The notes under the pieces are model-generated. The model was not told where the DNA came from and did not search any database. It was given only the letters and a program-made list of their open reading frames with translations. The translations under genes and the position numbers were made by a program. DNA of 64,000 nt, taken from assembly GCF_002278925.1 (NCBI RefSeq), contig NZ_NCJH01000011.1, positions 62,001 through 126,000 of the forward strand, given 5' to 3'. This DNA is from Polaromonas sp. 39-63-25 (GTDB lineage Bacteria > Pseudomonadota > Gammaproteobacteria > Burkholderiales > Burkholderiaceae_C). This document shows, one piece after another, positions 37,924 to 50,862 of this stretch. The first letter of the stretch is position 1, and the number at the start of each line of letters is the position of its first letter.

Positions 37924-38670
37924 TTAATGTTCCCCGAGGTAAGCCGCCTGCACGCCGGCATCGGCCCGGATCTCGGCGGGCGTGCCGCTGGCAATGACCT
38001 GGCCGTTGACCATGACGGTCAGCCGGTCGGCCAGCGTGAAGACCGCGTCCATGTCGTGTTCGACCAGCAGGATGCCATGGTCGGCCTTGAGTTTGAGCAG
38101 CAACGCGACCATGCGTTCGGCCTCGGCCACACCCATGCCGGCCAGTGGCTCGTCGAGCAGCAGCACCTGCGGCTCGGTGGCCAGCGTCATGGCAATTTCA
38201 AGCTGGCGCTGTTCGCCATGGCTGGTGGCACCGGCGATCGCCTGTTTGCGGTTTTCCAGGCCGGAAAGCTCGATGGCCCTTTCTGTCCGGGCGTTGACTG
38301 CTTTTAAATTGGTAGCACGGCTGAGCCAGTGCAGGGCATGCGGCTGGCGCGACTGCGCGGCCAGGCGGACGTTTTCCCAGACCGTGAAGGGCAGGAAGAT
38401 ATTGGTTTTCTGGTAGCTGCGGCCCAAGCCCTGGCGCGAAATTTGTTCCGGGTTCCAGCCGGTGATGTCGCGGTCGCCGAGCCGCACCGAGCCCGAGGTG
38501 GGCGGCAGGTCGCCGGAGAGCAGATTGGTCAGCGTCGATTTGCCGGCGCCGTTGGGGCCGATCACGGCATGGATCTGCTTGCGCTGCAGGTCCAGCGAGA
38601 CGTCGCTGACCGCCGCCAGGCCGCCGAAGCGCTTGGTCAGGTTTTTCGCAGAGAGCAGTATTTCACTCAT
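37924..38670 (-). CDS. livG: ABC transporter ATP-binding protein (LivG type)
   Basis: A 248-residue ATPase with Walker A GPNGAGKST, signature TSHGEQRQ (a common LivG variant of LSGGQ) and Walker B VLLLDEPLAGM, ending in the LivG-type C-terminus. It partners LivF in driving the LivH/LivM permease. The ATG at 38670 overlaps the end of livM by 8 bp. A weakly repeat-like piece (TTTTAAATTGGTAGC at about 38300) encodes part of the segment around NLKAVNARTE. Confidence 0.95.
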   Translation of the reverse strand: MSEILLSAKNLTKRFGGLAAVSDVSLDLQRKQIHAVIGPNGAGKSTLTNLLSGDLPPTSGSVRLGDRDITGWNPEQISRQGLGRSYQKTNIFLPFTVWENVRLAAQSRQPHALHWLSRATNLKAVNARTERAIELSGLENRKQAIAGATSHGEQRQLEIAMTLATEPQVLLLDEPLAGMGVAEAERMVALLLKLKADHGILLVEHDMDAVFTLADRLTVMVNGQVIASGTPAEIRADAGVQAAYLGEH

Positions 38671-39676
38671 CGCCAGCTCTCCTGCTTTTGCCAAAGCGTT
38701 CCACCAGGCCCAGGATGCCGCGCGGCGCAAAAGTCACCAGGAGCACGATGAACAAGCCCATCCACAACTGCCAGTGCTTGCCGAGGTTGACGCTGCCGAC
38801 CTGCGGCAGATCCTTGAAGACATGCAGCAGGTACTCAAAAGCGAAGGCGCCGACAATCGCGCCGGCGAAGTTGCCCATGCCGCCGAGGATGACCATCATG
38901 ATGGCGTGCGCGCTCATGTGAAAACCCATGAGTTCGGGATTGATGTAGCCGGTTTGTGTGCCCCACAGGTAGCCGGCCAGGCCGGCCAGCGCGCCGGCCA
39001 GCGAGAAGGCCGTGAGTTTGTAGCGGAAGGTGCCGAAGCCCATGGCACGCATGCGGTGTTCATTGACGCGGATGCCGGCCAGCGCGCGGCCGAACGGGCT
39101 CCACAGCAGGCGGCGCAAAAAGGCGTAGACCCCCAGCATCACGGCCAGCGTGAAGTAATACAGCGTTCGCTTGTTGTCCAGATCGAAAGGCATCCAGCCG
39201 AACAAGGTGGTGTCGGGCCTGAAATTGATGTACAGCCCGTCCGAACCACCCAGCACCTTGTTGTCAAAAAACAGGAAGAACACCATTTGCGCAAAGGCCA
39301 TGGTGACCATGATGAAGTAGATGCCGTGGGTGCGAACGACGAAAAATCCGATGATCAGCGCGGCCAGCCCCGAGGCCAGCACGGCCACGGGCAGTGTCCA
39401 CCACAGGCTGACGGCTTCGCCTTGCGGCATGAGGAAAGCCAGTGCATAACCGGCCAGGCCGAAGTAGGCGGCGTGCCCCAGCGAGACCAGGCCGGTGACG
39501 CCCTGCAGCAAATCCAGGCTCATGGCAAAAATCGCCATGATCATCATGCGTGTGACCATCTGGGTGTAGAAGTCGGTGCCCGCAAAAGGGAAGGCGATGA
39601 GGGCGACCAGGCCAAGTGCCAGCGTGACCTGCACGCCGCGCGGCAGGACTTCAAGGTTGGCTTTCATCGTGCTCAT
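38663..39676 (-). CDS. livM: ABC transporter permease (LivM type)
   Basis: A 337-residue inner-membrane permease with eight to ten hydrophobic segments and the LivM-family signature around SLGHAAYFGLAGYALAF and RMRAMGFGTFRYKLTAF. It overlaps livH by 4 bp and livG by 8 bp, typical of a tightly coupled operon. Together with LivH it would form the channel for the aromatic acid transporter. Confidence 0.95.
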   Translation of the reverse strand: MSTMKANLEVLPRGVQVTLALGLVALIAFPFAGTDFYTQMVTRMMIMAIFAMSLDLLQGVTGLVSLGHAAYFGLAGYALAFLMPQGEAVSLWWTLPVAVLASGLAALIIGFFVVRTHGIYFIMVTMAFAQMVFFLFFDNKVLGGSDGLYINFRPDTTLFGWMPFDLDNKRTLYYFTLAVMLGVYAFLRRLLWSPFGRALAGIRVNEHRMRAMGFGTFRYKLTAFSLAGALAGLAGYLWGTQTGYINPELMGFHMSAHAIMMVILGGMGNFAGAIVGAFAFEYLLHVFKDLPQVGSVNLGKHWQLWMGLFIVLLVTFAPRGILGLVERFGKSRRAGDE

Positions 39677-40536
39677 TGCTTGAACAAACCTTCAGGCTTC
39701 CAGAGCAGCACCGCCGCCATCAACATGTAAACCAGCATGCCGGCCACCTGTGGCAGCAGCACCTTGCCGAAGGTGTCGACCAGGCCGACCAGCAGCGCGG
39801 AAATGAGGGCTCCGCGCACCGAGCCGATGCCGCCGATCACCACCACCACAAAACACATGATGAGCACCTGCGAGCCCATGTTGGGGTAGACGCTGGCGAT
39901 TGGCGCGGCGATCATGCCAGCCACCGCGGCCAGTGTCACGCCGAGTGCAAACACCACGGCATGGATCAGCTTGATGTTGATGCCCAGTGCACCTGCCATG
40001 TCGCGGTTGAAGGCACCGGCGCGGATTTTCATGCCCAGCCGGGTTTTTGAAATCAGGAGGTACAGGCCGATGGCCAGCGCAATACACACGCCGGACATGA
40101 ACAGGCGGTAGACCGGGTAGGACAGGTTCTCGGTCAGCGGAATCGACGCGCTGAGCAACTCGGGAATCGGCACACCATGGACATCGTCGCCCCAGACAAT
40201 GGAGCGCAGCTCTTCAAAGATGTAGATCAATCCGAAGGTCAGCAACACCTGGTCGAGGTGGTCGCGCTGGTAGAAGTGGCGAAACAGCAGCCACTCCAGC
40301 GCGAGTCCGAAAATTGCCGACAGCACGGCCCCACCGAGGATGGCCAGCGTGAGGCTGCCGAAATAGGCGCTGAGCGACCAGGCGAGGTAAGCGCCCAGCA
40401 TGTAGAAGCTGCCGTGGGCGAGGTTGACCACGCCCATGATCCCGAAAATCAGCGTCAGGCCGGCGGCCAGCATGAACAGCAGCAGGCCGTACTGGACGCT
40501 GTTGAGCAGCTGGATGAGAAAATTGGCGAGATCCAT
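39673..40536 (-). CDS. livH: ABC transporter permease (LivH type)
   Basis: A 287-residue inner-membrane permease. The FGIMGVVNLAHGSFYMLGAY segment and the IGGIGSVRGALISALLVGL segment are hallmarks of LivH. It begins 9 bp after the LysE-type gene stop and overlaps livM, so it belongs to the same operon as the ligase and binding protein. Confidence 0.95.
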   Translation of the reverse strand: MDLANFLIQLLNSVQYGLLLFMLAAGLTLIFGIMGVVNLAHGSFYMLGAYLAWSLSAYFGSLTLAILGGAVLSAIFGLALEWLLFRHFYQRDHLDQVLLTFGLIYIFEELRSIVWGDDVHGVPIPELLSASIPLTENLSYPVYRLFMSGVCIALAIGLYLLISKTRLGMKIRAGAFNRDMAGALGINIKLIHAVVFALGVTLAAVAGMIAAPIASVYPNMGSQVLIMCFVVVVIGGIGSVRGALISALLVGLVDTFGKVLLPQVAGMLVYMLMAAVLLWKPEGLFKQ

Positions 40537-40545
40537 CGTGTCGCT

Positions 40546-41172
40546 TCAGGCCTGCCTGCGGGTGAGCAACAGGAGCCCGCCCATGAGCGTGAACAGCCCG
40601 CCCGAGACGCGATTGAACCAGCGCACCGCGCGGCTCGAACGCAGCAGCGGTGCAATGCGCGACACGCCGAGCGCGCAGCCGCTGAGCACGCTGAACTCGA
40701 AGGCCATGAAGGTCAGCGCGAGGATGGCGAACTGCGGCACGAAGGGCGCTTGCGGATCGAGGAACTGGGGAAAGAAGGCGGCGAAAAAAAGCACGGCCTT
40801 GGGGTTGCTCGCGCCGACCAGGAAGCCGCGCAGGAAAAACGAGCGGCGCGGCGCCTCAAGCGGACCCGCATCGGCCCGCAGCACGGGCGCATCATTGCGA
40901 AAGGTTTTGACACCCAGGTAAATCAGGTAGGCCGCGCCCAGCAACTTGGCCGCCGTGAAGGCTGTTTCCGAGGCCGCCAGCAGCGCGCCCAGGCCCAGGG
41001 CTGACAGCAACATCACGCCCAGCACGGCGCTGACGCTGCCGGCCACCGAGGTCATGGCCTTGCGCGGGCCATGGTTCAGCGAGGTCGTCATGCACATCAG
41101 CATGGTCGGGCCCGGCGTGAAGATCAGCAGGGCGACGGCCGCGAGGTAAAGAAGATAGGTGGTGAGGGTCAT
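40546..41172 (-). CDS. LysE/RhtB family exporter
   Basis: A 208-residue membrane protein of the LysE translocator family, with six hydrophobic segments and the N-terminal FTPGPTML motif typical of RhtB proteins. Such proteins export amino acids or related compounds. It is unusual in position: it lies between the substrate-binding protein gene and livH, 9 bp before livH. The ATG at 41172 is 80 bp downstream of the binding-protein stop, with a terminator-like hairpin in between, so the exporter and livHMGF may need read-through or their own promoter. Confidence 0.92.
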   Translation of the reverse strand: MTLTTYLLYLAAVALLIFTPGPTMLMCMTTSLNHGPRKAMTSVAGSVSAVLGVMLLSALGLGALLAASETAFTAAKLLGAAYLIYLGVKTFRNDAPVLRADAGPLEAPRRSFFLRGFLVGASNPKAVLFFAAFFPQFLDPQAPFVPQFAILALTFMAFEFSVLSGCALGVSRIAPLLRSSRAVRWFNRVSGGLFTLMGGLLLLTRRQA

Positions 41173-41206
41173 GATGGGGCGTTGAAGCTTCGCTGCGAAA
41201 CAAGGC

Positions 41207-41238
41207 AAAAAAATGGGAGGCCCGAAACCTCCCATTTT
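41207..41238 (-). terminator. Intrinsic terminator after the binding-protein gene
   Basis: Read on the minus strand: AAAATGGGAGG, a 7-base loop, CCTCCCATTTT continuing into a T-run. The 11-bp stem is perfect. It lies just after the stop at 41253 and probably limits read-through into the exporter and livHMGF, giving high expression of the binding protein. Confidence 0.85.
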
Positions 41239-41252
41239 GAAGCAGAAAAAAA

Positions 41253-42452
41253 TCAGCCCATCTTGCAGCCGGCACCAGAGTCTGCAAGCGCCTTGGCGGC
41301 CACGCCGATCACCTTGTTTTCCTTGTTCTCGACCTGGCGCAGGTAGATGTCCTGCACCGGGTTGTGGGCCTTGCTCATGGTCCACTTGCCGCGCGGGCTG
41401 TCGATCACGGCGGACTCGAGCGCCTTGTACAGGGCCGGTTTGCTGTTCAGATCGCCCTTAACCGCATTGGCGCCCTGGACCAGCAGCAGGCCGGTGTCGT
41501 AACCCTGCACCGCATACACATCGGGCTGGCTGCGGAAGGCTGTGGCGTAGGCCAGGCGGAAGGCCTTGTTGCGCGGCGTGTCCAGCGAGTCGCTGTAGTG
41601 CATGGTGGTGATGATGCCGTCGGCCGCGGGGCCGGCTGCGTTCAGAACACCTTCGGTCAGGAAGCCTGAGCCGTACAGGGGAATCTTTCCTTTCAGGCCA
41701 GCCGCCGCGTAGTCGCGGATGAACTTGGCAGCGCCGCCGCCGGCAAAGAAGCAGGCCACGGCGTCGGGCTTGAGCGCGGCAATTTCGGTCAGCAGCGCCT
41801 GGAACTCGACATTGGGGAAGGGCAGGCCCAGTTCCTTGATGATGGTGCCACCGGCCGCGGTGTAGCTTTCCTTGAAGCCTTCAAAGGCCTCGTCGCCGGC
41901 AGCGTATTTCCAGGTGATCCAGACGGCTTTTTTGTGGCCACGGGCGACCATGGCCTGGCCCAGCGCGCGGGTGGGCTGCGAATTGCTGAAAGAGGTGCGG
42001 AATACATTGGGGGCGCACAGGCCGCGGGTGGCGGCATGCACACCGGCGTTCGGGATCAGGCTCAGCACGCCGGAGTCGCGCGCCACTTTCTGGATGCCCA
42101 TCTGCACGCCCGAGTGCACGGTGCCGACCAGCACATCGACCTTGTCGCGCTGCACCAGCTTGCTGGCGTTTTCAACGCCCTTGGAAGGCTCGGACTCGTC
42201 GTCCACCTTGAAGTACTCGATCTCGCGGCCGCCGAGCTTGCCGCCTTGCTGGTCGATGGCCAGGCGGAAACCGTTTTCAATCGCCACGCCGAGCTGCGCG
42301 AAGGTGCCGGTGTAAGGCAGCATGAAACCCACGCGCACCTTGCCGGACTGCGCCCGCACCACTTGAGGGAGCAGCAGGCCGGTGGAGGCGGCGCCGATGA
42401 CGGCCGCACTCTGGCTCAGGATCAAACGACGTGAAGGAAGGCGTGAGGTCAT
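41253..42452 (-). CDS. ABC transporter substrate-binding protein (LivK/HAAT type)
   Basis: A 399-residue periplasmic binding protein. The N-terminus (RRLILSQSAAVIGAAS, then LLLPQVVRAQ) is a signal peptide with an SRR start that may use the Tat route. The mature protein has the Peripla_BP_6 fold: VRVGFMLPYTGTFAQLG, DDESEPSKGVENASKL and LVGTVHSGVQMG. Related proteins next to aromatic degradation genes bind benzoate-type ligands, and its place after the benzoate-CoA ligase gene supports that here. A terminator follows. Confidence 0.94.
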   Translation of the reverse strand: MTSRLPSRRLILSQSAAVIGAASTGLLLPQVVRAQSGKVRVGFMLPYTGTFAQLGVAIENGFRLAIDQQGGKLGGREIEYFKVDDESEPSKGVENASKLVQRDKVDVLVGTVHSGVQMGIQKVARDSGVLSLIPNAGVHAATRGLCAPNVFRTSFSNSQPTRALGQAMVARGHKKAVWITWKYAAGDEAFEGFKESYTAAGGTIIKELGLPFPNVEFQALLTEIAALKPDAVACFFAGGGAAKFIRDYAAAGLKGKIPLYGSGFLTEGVLNAAGPAADGIITTMHYSDSLDTPRNKAFRLAYATAFRSQPDVYAVQGYDTGLLLVQGANAVKGDLNSKPALYKALESAVIDSPRGKWTMSKAHNPVQDIYLRQVENKENKVIGVAAKALADSGAGCKMG

Positions 42453-42596
42453 GGATAACTCCTGGTTGGGACGGAACGAATAGCGCCGGAAGGCTTTGAT
42501 GGTAACGGCGCGGTGCTGCGAAAACCCTAGTGAAAAACCCGAGATTTAGGATTAAATTGTTTACGTTTAAAGCAAATACCCTGCCAGACTGCGGGT

Positions 42597-44180
<1,584 letters not shown>

Positions 44181-44195
44181 GGGGTCTCCGGATGC

Positions 44196-44250
44196 TCTCG
44201 TTTTTATAGCTGCCTGCGCCCGCCACTATTGGGCTGGAGGCTTTTTTCAG
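44196..44250 (+). repeat. Interspersed repeat, family 1
   Basis: Forward copy between the flavodoxin and the ligase gene: CTCGTTTTTATAGCTGCCTG, then CGCCCGCCACTATTGGGCTG and GAGGCTTTTTTC. Confidence 0.8.
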
Positions 44251-44256
44251 TAAGAC

Positions 44257-44745
44257 TCAGGCGGTTTCGGTGCTGGGCGTGCTGCTCAGTGCCAGTGCCA
44301 GCCACTCGCGGCACCAAGCGGCACCCTCGGTCTCGGGCAGGGTGCCGGCGCTGGCGTCGTGGCACCAGACCTCCCCGATACGCTGCGCGCCCAGGCCCTG
44401 CAGGCGCTCGTCAAACTTCTTGCCGCCGAAACAGAAGGTCTGCAGGTAGGTGCGGTCGCCGAGGGCGATCACGCCGTAGCGCACGTGGCCCAGGAATTTG
44501 GGCTGGGCATCGAGAGAGTCATACAGCAGCCGGGCGTTGTCCGGCACATCGCCCTGGCCGTAGGTGGATGAACAGATGAGATATATTGCATCTTCTTCGG
44601 CGGCGCTGTCGAAGACGCTGATGTCCAGGCCGTCCATCAGCTGAACCTCGATATCACTGACGAGATCGGCGCAATCCATCTGGATGGCTTGCGCCACGTA
44701 GTCGGCTGTGCTGGTCATGGTGCCCACGAGAATTTTGAGTTTCAT
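44257..44745 (-). CDS. MioC-like flavodoxin
   Basis: A 162-residue flavodoxin-fold protein that should bind FMN. The phosphate-binding loop reads VGTMTSTADYV at residues 6-16, and CSSTYGQGDVPDN matches the isoalloxazine-binding loop of MioC. GGAGA lies 7 bases before the ATG at 44745. It is divergent from boxR, within the benzoate region. Flavodoxins carry electrons between reductases and oxygenases; because no boxA is seen here, a role in supplying BoxB is worth testing, but that is inference. Confidence 0.85.
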   Translation of the reverse strand: MKLKILVGTMTSTADYVAQAIQMDCADLVSDIEVQLMDGLDISVFDSAAEEDAIYLICSSTYGQGDVPDNARLLYDSLDAQPKFLGHVRYGVIALGDRTYLQTFCFGGKKFDERLQGLGAQRIGEVWCHDASAGTLPETEGAAWCREWLALALSSTPSTETA

Positions 44746-44764
44746 CAGTGATCTCCGAAAAAGA

Positions 44765-44814
44765 TGCAATAAACTGCTTGACAAGCGAATTACGTGAAGT
44801 ATAGTGCAATATTG
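44765..44814 (+). promoter_or_regulatory. boxR-boxC-boxB promoter and candidate BoxR operators
   Basis: The -35 TTGACA is at 44778-44783 and the -10 TATAGT at 44800-44805 (16-bp spacer), close to consensus. TGCAATA occurs at 44765-44771, upstream of the -35, and again at 44805-44811 across the start region (as TGCAATATTG), exactly 40 bp apart. BzdR/BoxR-type regulators are known to bind TGCA-containing sites, so these are likely operators. Confidence 0.6.
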
Positions 44815-44845
44815 ATTTAACGCAAACTTTTTTCAAATAACGCAG

Positions 44846-45750
44846 ATGTCCAACGTCGAAACCCTGTCCGACCAGGCGAACAAGGCCACGCTCGCCGAGC
44901 TGGGTGCCCGGGTGCGCGCCTGGCGCGCCCGCCGCGGCATGACGCGCAAGGCGCTGGCGAGTGACTCCGGCCTGAGCGAGCGTTTCCTGGCCGACGTGGA
45001 AAGCGGCAAGGGCAATGTCTCGATCAACTCGCTCGAAGCCGCGGCCCGCGCGCTGAACATCTCGATTCTGGAACTGCTGCAGGACGCACCGCGCCCGGCG
45101 CTGGCCCGTGTCCAGGGGCTGCTGGGCCGGCTCGACGACACGCAGCTGGACCAGGCCTACGCACTGCTCGGCAGCACCTTCGGCCTGAGCGATGCGCTGG
45201 GCCGCGAACAGCGCATTGCCCTGATCGGCCTGCGCGGTGCTGGCAAGTCCACGCTGGGCCTGAAGCTGGCCACCGAGCGCGGCGTGCCTTTTGTCGAACT
45301 CGACCGCGAGATCGAGCGCGAAGCCGGCACCAGCATGAACGAAATCCTGCTGCTGCACGGGCAGGCCGGCTACCGCCGCTACGAGCGCCGCGCGCTGTTT
45401 CGTATTGCCGAGGACCATGCCGACGGCGTTGTCATGACCACCGGCGGCAGCATCGTCAGCGAGCGCGAAACCTTTGACCTGCTGCAAAGCCGCTTTTATT
45501 GCGTCTGGCTCAAGGCCAGCCCGGAAGAACACATGGCACGCGTGGTGGCGCAGGGCGACATGCGGCCTTTTACTGCCACCCGCGGCGCCACGGACGAGGC
45601 GATGGAAGACCTGCGCCGTATCCTGGCCAGCCGCGAAGCGTTGTATGCCCGCGCCGATGCCGTGGTGGACACCGCCGCCCGAACCCTCAAACAAAGCCTG
45701 AAAGACCTGGAACGCGCCGTTCCTGCCCAGGCGCAACCCAAGGAGACTCC

Positions 45751-45754
<4 letters not shown>
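44846..45754 (+). CDS. boxR: BoxR-type regulator: XRE domain fused to shikimate-kinase-like domain
   Basis: A 302-residue regulator with an N-terminal Cro/CI helix-turn-helix (residues about 18-75: RGMTRKALASDSGLSERFLA) and a C-terminal domain related to shikimate kinase with the P-loop GLRGAGKST at 128-136. BzdR and BoxR share this architecture; they repress benzoate genes and are released by benzoyl-CoA bound at the kinase-like domain. It is the first gene of the box operon, overlapping boxC by 4 bp, and two TGCAATA sites surround its promoter. Confidence 0.95.
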
Positions 45755-47454
<1,700 letters not shown>

Positions 47455-47458
47455 CACC

Positions 47459-48883
<1,425 letters not shown>

Positions 48884-48888
48884 ACATG

Positions 48889-48981
48889 GCCCCCACGGTC
48901 GCTCACTGCGTGTAGCTCCCTGCCCCCCGAGGGGGCCGCTGCGCCTGCGGCCCGGCGAAGCCGGTTCCGCGGCCCCTGCTT
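48889..48981 (+). repeat. GC-rich interspersed repeat, family 2, after boxB
   Basis: CCCCCACGGTCGCTCACTGC, CTGCCCCCCGAGGGGGCCGC and TGCGGCCCGGCGAAGCCGG pieces match, in opposite orientation, the copy at 37831-37922. The CCCCC/GGGGG hairpin may help end box transcription. Confidence 0.8.
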
Positions 48982-49004
48982 GAAGGGGGAGGGCGCTTCA
49001 ACGT

Positions 49005-49391
49005 TCAGGTAATCTCTGCGCCACGCTCCTGAAGCAGGTCCCGCAGCAGCGAACGGTGGCAGCGTGCCTCGTTCTCGCAGTAACAACCCATCGCAAAATT
49101 TGTCTGGTGCGACAGCGCCGCCAGCAGGTCCAGGTTGCGGCTGGCATCGGGCTCGCTCATTTCGGCGCGGTATTTTTTGCTGAACGCGGCCCAGTCCTTG
49201 TCGGTCTCCACGGACTGGCCCAGTTTTATGGTCTCGGCGCTGGGGGCCAGGTTGGGGTACCAGACGTCGTACCAGTCCTGCGTCGCGAATTCACTTTTGG
49301 GCACGCCGCGCGGTGGTCGTCGTACCGTGCCTATGCGCAGACCTTCGCCAGCCTGCCGGGCCGTACCCAGTCTCACGATGCTTACCCCCAT
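49005..49391 (-). CDS. DUF488 family protein
   Basis: A 128-residue protein of the DUF488 family. It starts MGVSIVRLGTARQAGEGLRI, has YDVWYPNLAPS and FSKKYRAEM segments, and ends with the conserved CYCENEARCHRSLLRDLL motif with two cysteines and a histidine. The function is unknown. AGGAGG 5 bases before the ATG fixes the start at 49391 over a longer in-frame extension. It converges on the box operon. Confidence 0.9.
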   Translation of the reverse strand: MGVSIVRLGTARQAGEGLRIGTVRRPPRGVPKSEFATQDWYDVWYPNLAPSAETIKLGQSVETDKDWAAFSKKYRAEMSEPDASRNLDLLAALSHQTNFAMGCYCENEARCHRSLLRDLLQERGAEIT

Positions 49392-49527
49392 GGAGCCTCC
49401 TGTGTTTGACGGTGTTTCAGGGTTGCCATTGTGAAACCTTTTGCACTGCTCCCGGCCGGTCCTGGTGTTTGCAGGGCTGCCTTTGCAAATAAACGCAGCA
49501 GGTCGCAAAGTCGGGCTGTGTTCGGGC

Positions 49528-49533
49528 TATAAT
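49528..49533 (+). promoter_or_regulatory. -10 box (TATAAT) upstream of tRNA-Pro
   Basis: A perfect consensus -10 ends 11 bases before the tRNA-Pro 5' end. The -35 region is not well defined. Confidence 0.5.
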
Positions 49534-49544
49534 ATTCGACTAGT

Positions 49545-49621
49545 CGGAGTGTGGCGCAGTCTGGTAGCGCACCTGGTTTGGGACCAGGGGGTCCAAGGTT
49601 CGAATCCTTGTACTCCGACCA
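49545..49621 (+). tRNA. tRNA-Pro (anticodon TGG)
   Basis: A 77-nt cloverleaf: acceptor arm CGGAGTG with TACTCCG and discriminator A, an anticodon loop TTTGGGA giving TGG, the T-arm GGTTCGAATCC and an encoded CCA end. Confidence 0.97.
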
Positions 49622-49632
49622 AGAATCCAATG

Positions 49633-49658
49633 AAAAAGCTCACTCTGTGGGCTTTTTT
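49633..49658 (+). terminator. Intrinsic terminator between the two tRNA genes
   Basis: AAAAAGCTCAC, loop TCT, GTGGGCTTTTT plus a further T: an 11-bp stem with one G-T pair and a T-run, just after tRNA-Pro. Confidence 0.75.
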
Positions 49659-49663
49659 CATAT

Positions 49664-49740
<77 letters not shown>

Positions 49741-50166
49741 GTGCTGAATGCGCTGCGTCCGCCAACCCTCCCCATTTTTATTGTTCTGACCGTCTCAGGC
49801 GCAGCCTTGCGTCCGTGCGCGGTGCCTTGCCGCGCCCATGCGTTGCGAAATCACGTCGCTGTGCTCGCTTGGCTCGACGTGGATATAGGCCCAAAGTCAT
49901 AGAGCCACCCCAGCGAATTGTCAAAAATTCATCCTTTAGCATAAAAAAAGTTAACTTGTTAAAAAGTCACCAATGGAATCGCAATTTTTTCTACAAAAGT
50001 CACATTTAGATAAATAGAATCGCATAAAAGATACAAAAAACTCTGCCGGAGGGACAAAAAGGGCAGTCCGGCATCCTGGAAATGCAGCTTTCCCACTTCC
50101 GCCATACGGCGGGCGTCTGGTCAGGCTGATGCATGTTGACGTTGATTCATTAACAAAGGGGTGATC
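49741..50166 (+). promoter_or_regulatory. Long AT-rich leader of the pilus-like cluster
   Basis: The 425 bp between tRNA-Arg and the first DUF4402 gene hold no gene. The right half is AT-rich. AAAAGTCAC occurs at 49962-49970 and 49995-50003 (33 bp apart), GAATCGCA at 49976-49983 and 50017-50024, and a TTAACTTGTTAA palindrome at 49951-49962. This looks like a control region for the cluster downstream, though no -35/-10 pair stands out. Confidence 0.45.
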
Positions 50167-50712
50167 ATGAAATCAGAGCATTTTTCGACATTCAAGCGGC
50201 GTGCATTGCACACAACACTGGCATCCGCCCTGGTTCTGGGAATGGCGGGGCACGGCATCAACTCGCAGGCCGCAACGACCTCGAACGATGCCACCGCAAC
50301 GGTGGTGGCGCCGATCGCCATCGCCGCCGGCACAACCCTGCGTTTCGGATCGTTTTCCACCAGCGCAGCCGCACAGACGGTGACCATCAACGCAACGAGT
50401 GGTGCGCGAACCAACAGCGGTACGCTGCTCGTCACCTCGACGGTGGGTCGGGCAACGTTCAACGTCACCGGCGAAGGAACGCTGACTTATGCGATTACCC
50501 TGCCGACCAACGGCACGGTGAACATCACGACCGGTGCAGCGTCTGCACCCGAAACCATGGCGGTCAGCAACTTCACCAGCGACCCGTCCGGTACAGGCGC
50601 ATTGACTGCCGGCGCACAGACGCTGGGGGTAGGGGCAACCATCACCACCGTCGGCAGTCAGGTGGCTGGGTCGTACACCGGAAGCTTCAACGTTTCGGTT
50701 GATTACAACTAA
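50167..50712 (+). CDS. DUF4402 domain protein, putative major pilus subunit
   Basis: A 181-residue secreted protein. A signal peptide (FKRRALHTTLASALVLGMAG) ends near residue 36. The mature part fits DUF4402: ATVVAPIAIAAGTTLRFGSF, LTYAITLPTNGTVNITTG and a C-terminal strand ending FNVSVDYN. DUF4402 proteins are all-beta extracellular or pilin-like proteins, often next to chaperone and usher genes, as here. AGGGGTG precedes the ATG. It is the first of the cluster and the most likely bulk subunit. Confidence 0.88.
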   Translation: MKSEHFSTFKRRALHTTLASALVLGMAGHGINSQAATTSNDATATVVAPIAIAAGTTLRFGSFSTSAAAQTVTINATSGARTNSGTLLVTSTVGRATFNVTGEGTLTYAITLPTNGTVNITTGAASAPETMAVSNFTSDPSGTGALTAGAQTLGVGATITTVGSQVAGSYTGSFNVSVDYN

Positions 50713-50862
50713 GCAGTCTGCGATTCCCGGCAGGCCGGGCCAGCCCGCGAACGTTCCAGGCGACTGAAAGCGGTGTGGCCGGCAAGCCGGTCTGGTTTCC
50801 GGGACCGTGGTCCCACAACACTTGGCCTCGTATTCCAACGGGGTTGTCGAGAAATGCCTGCG

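Noticed and set aside
38290-38330. A family 1 repeat inside livG
   Set aside because: Only the TTTTAAATTGGTAGC core resembles it; the GCGC and AAGGGCT parts are too weak to call.
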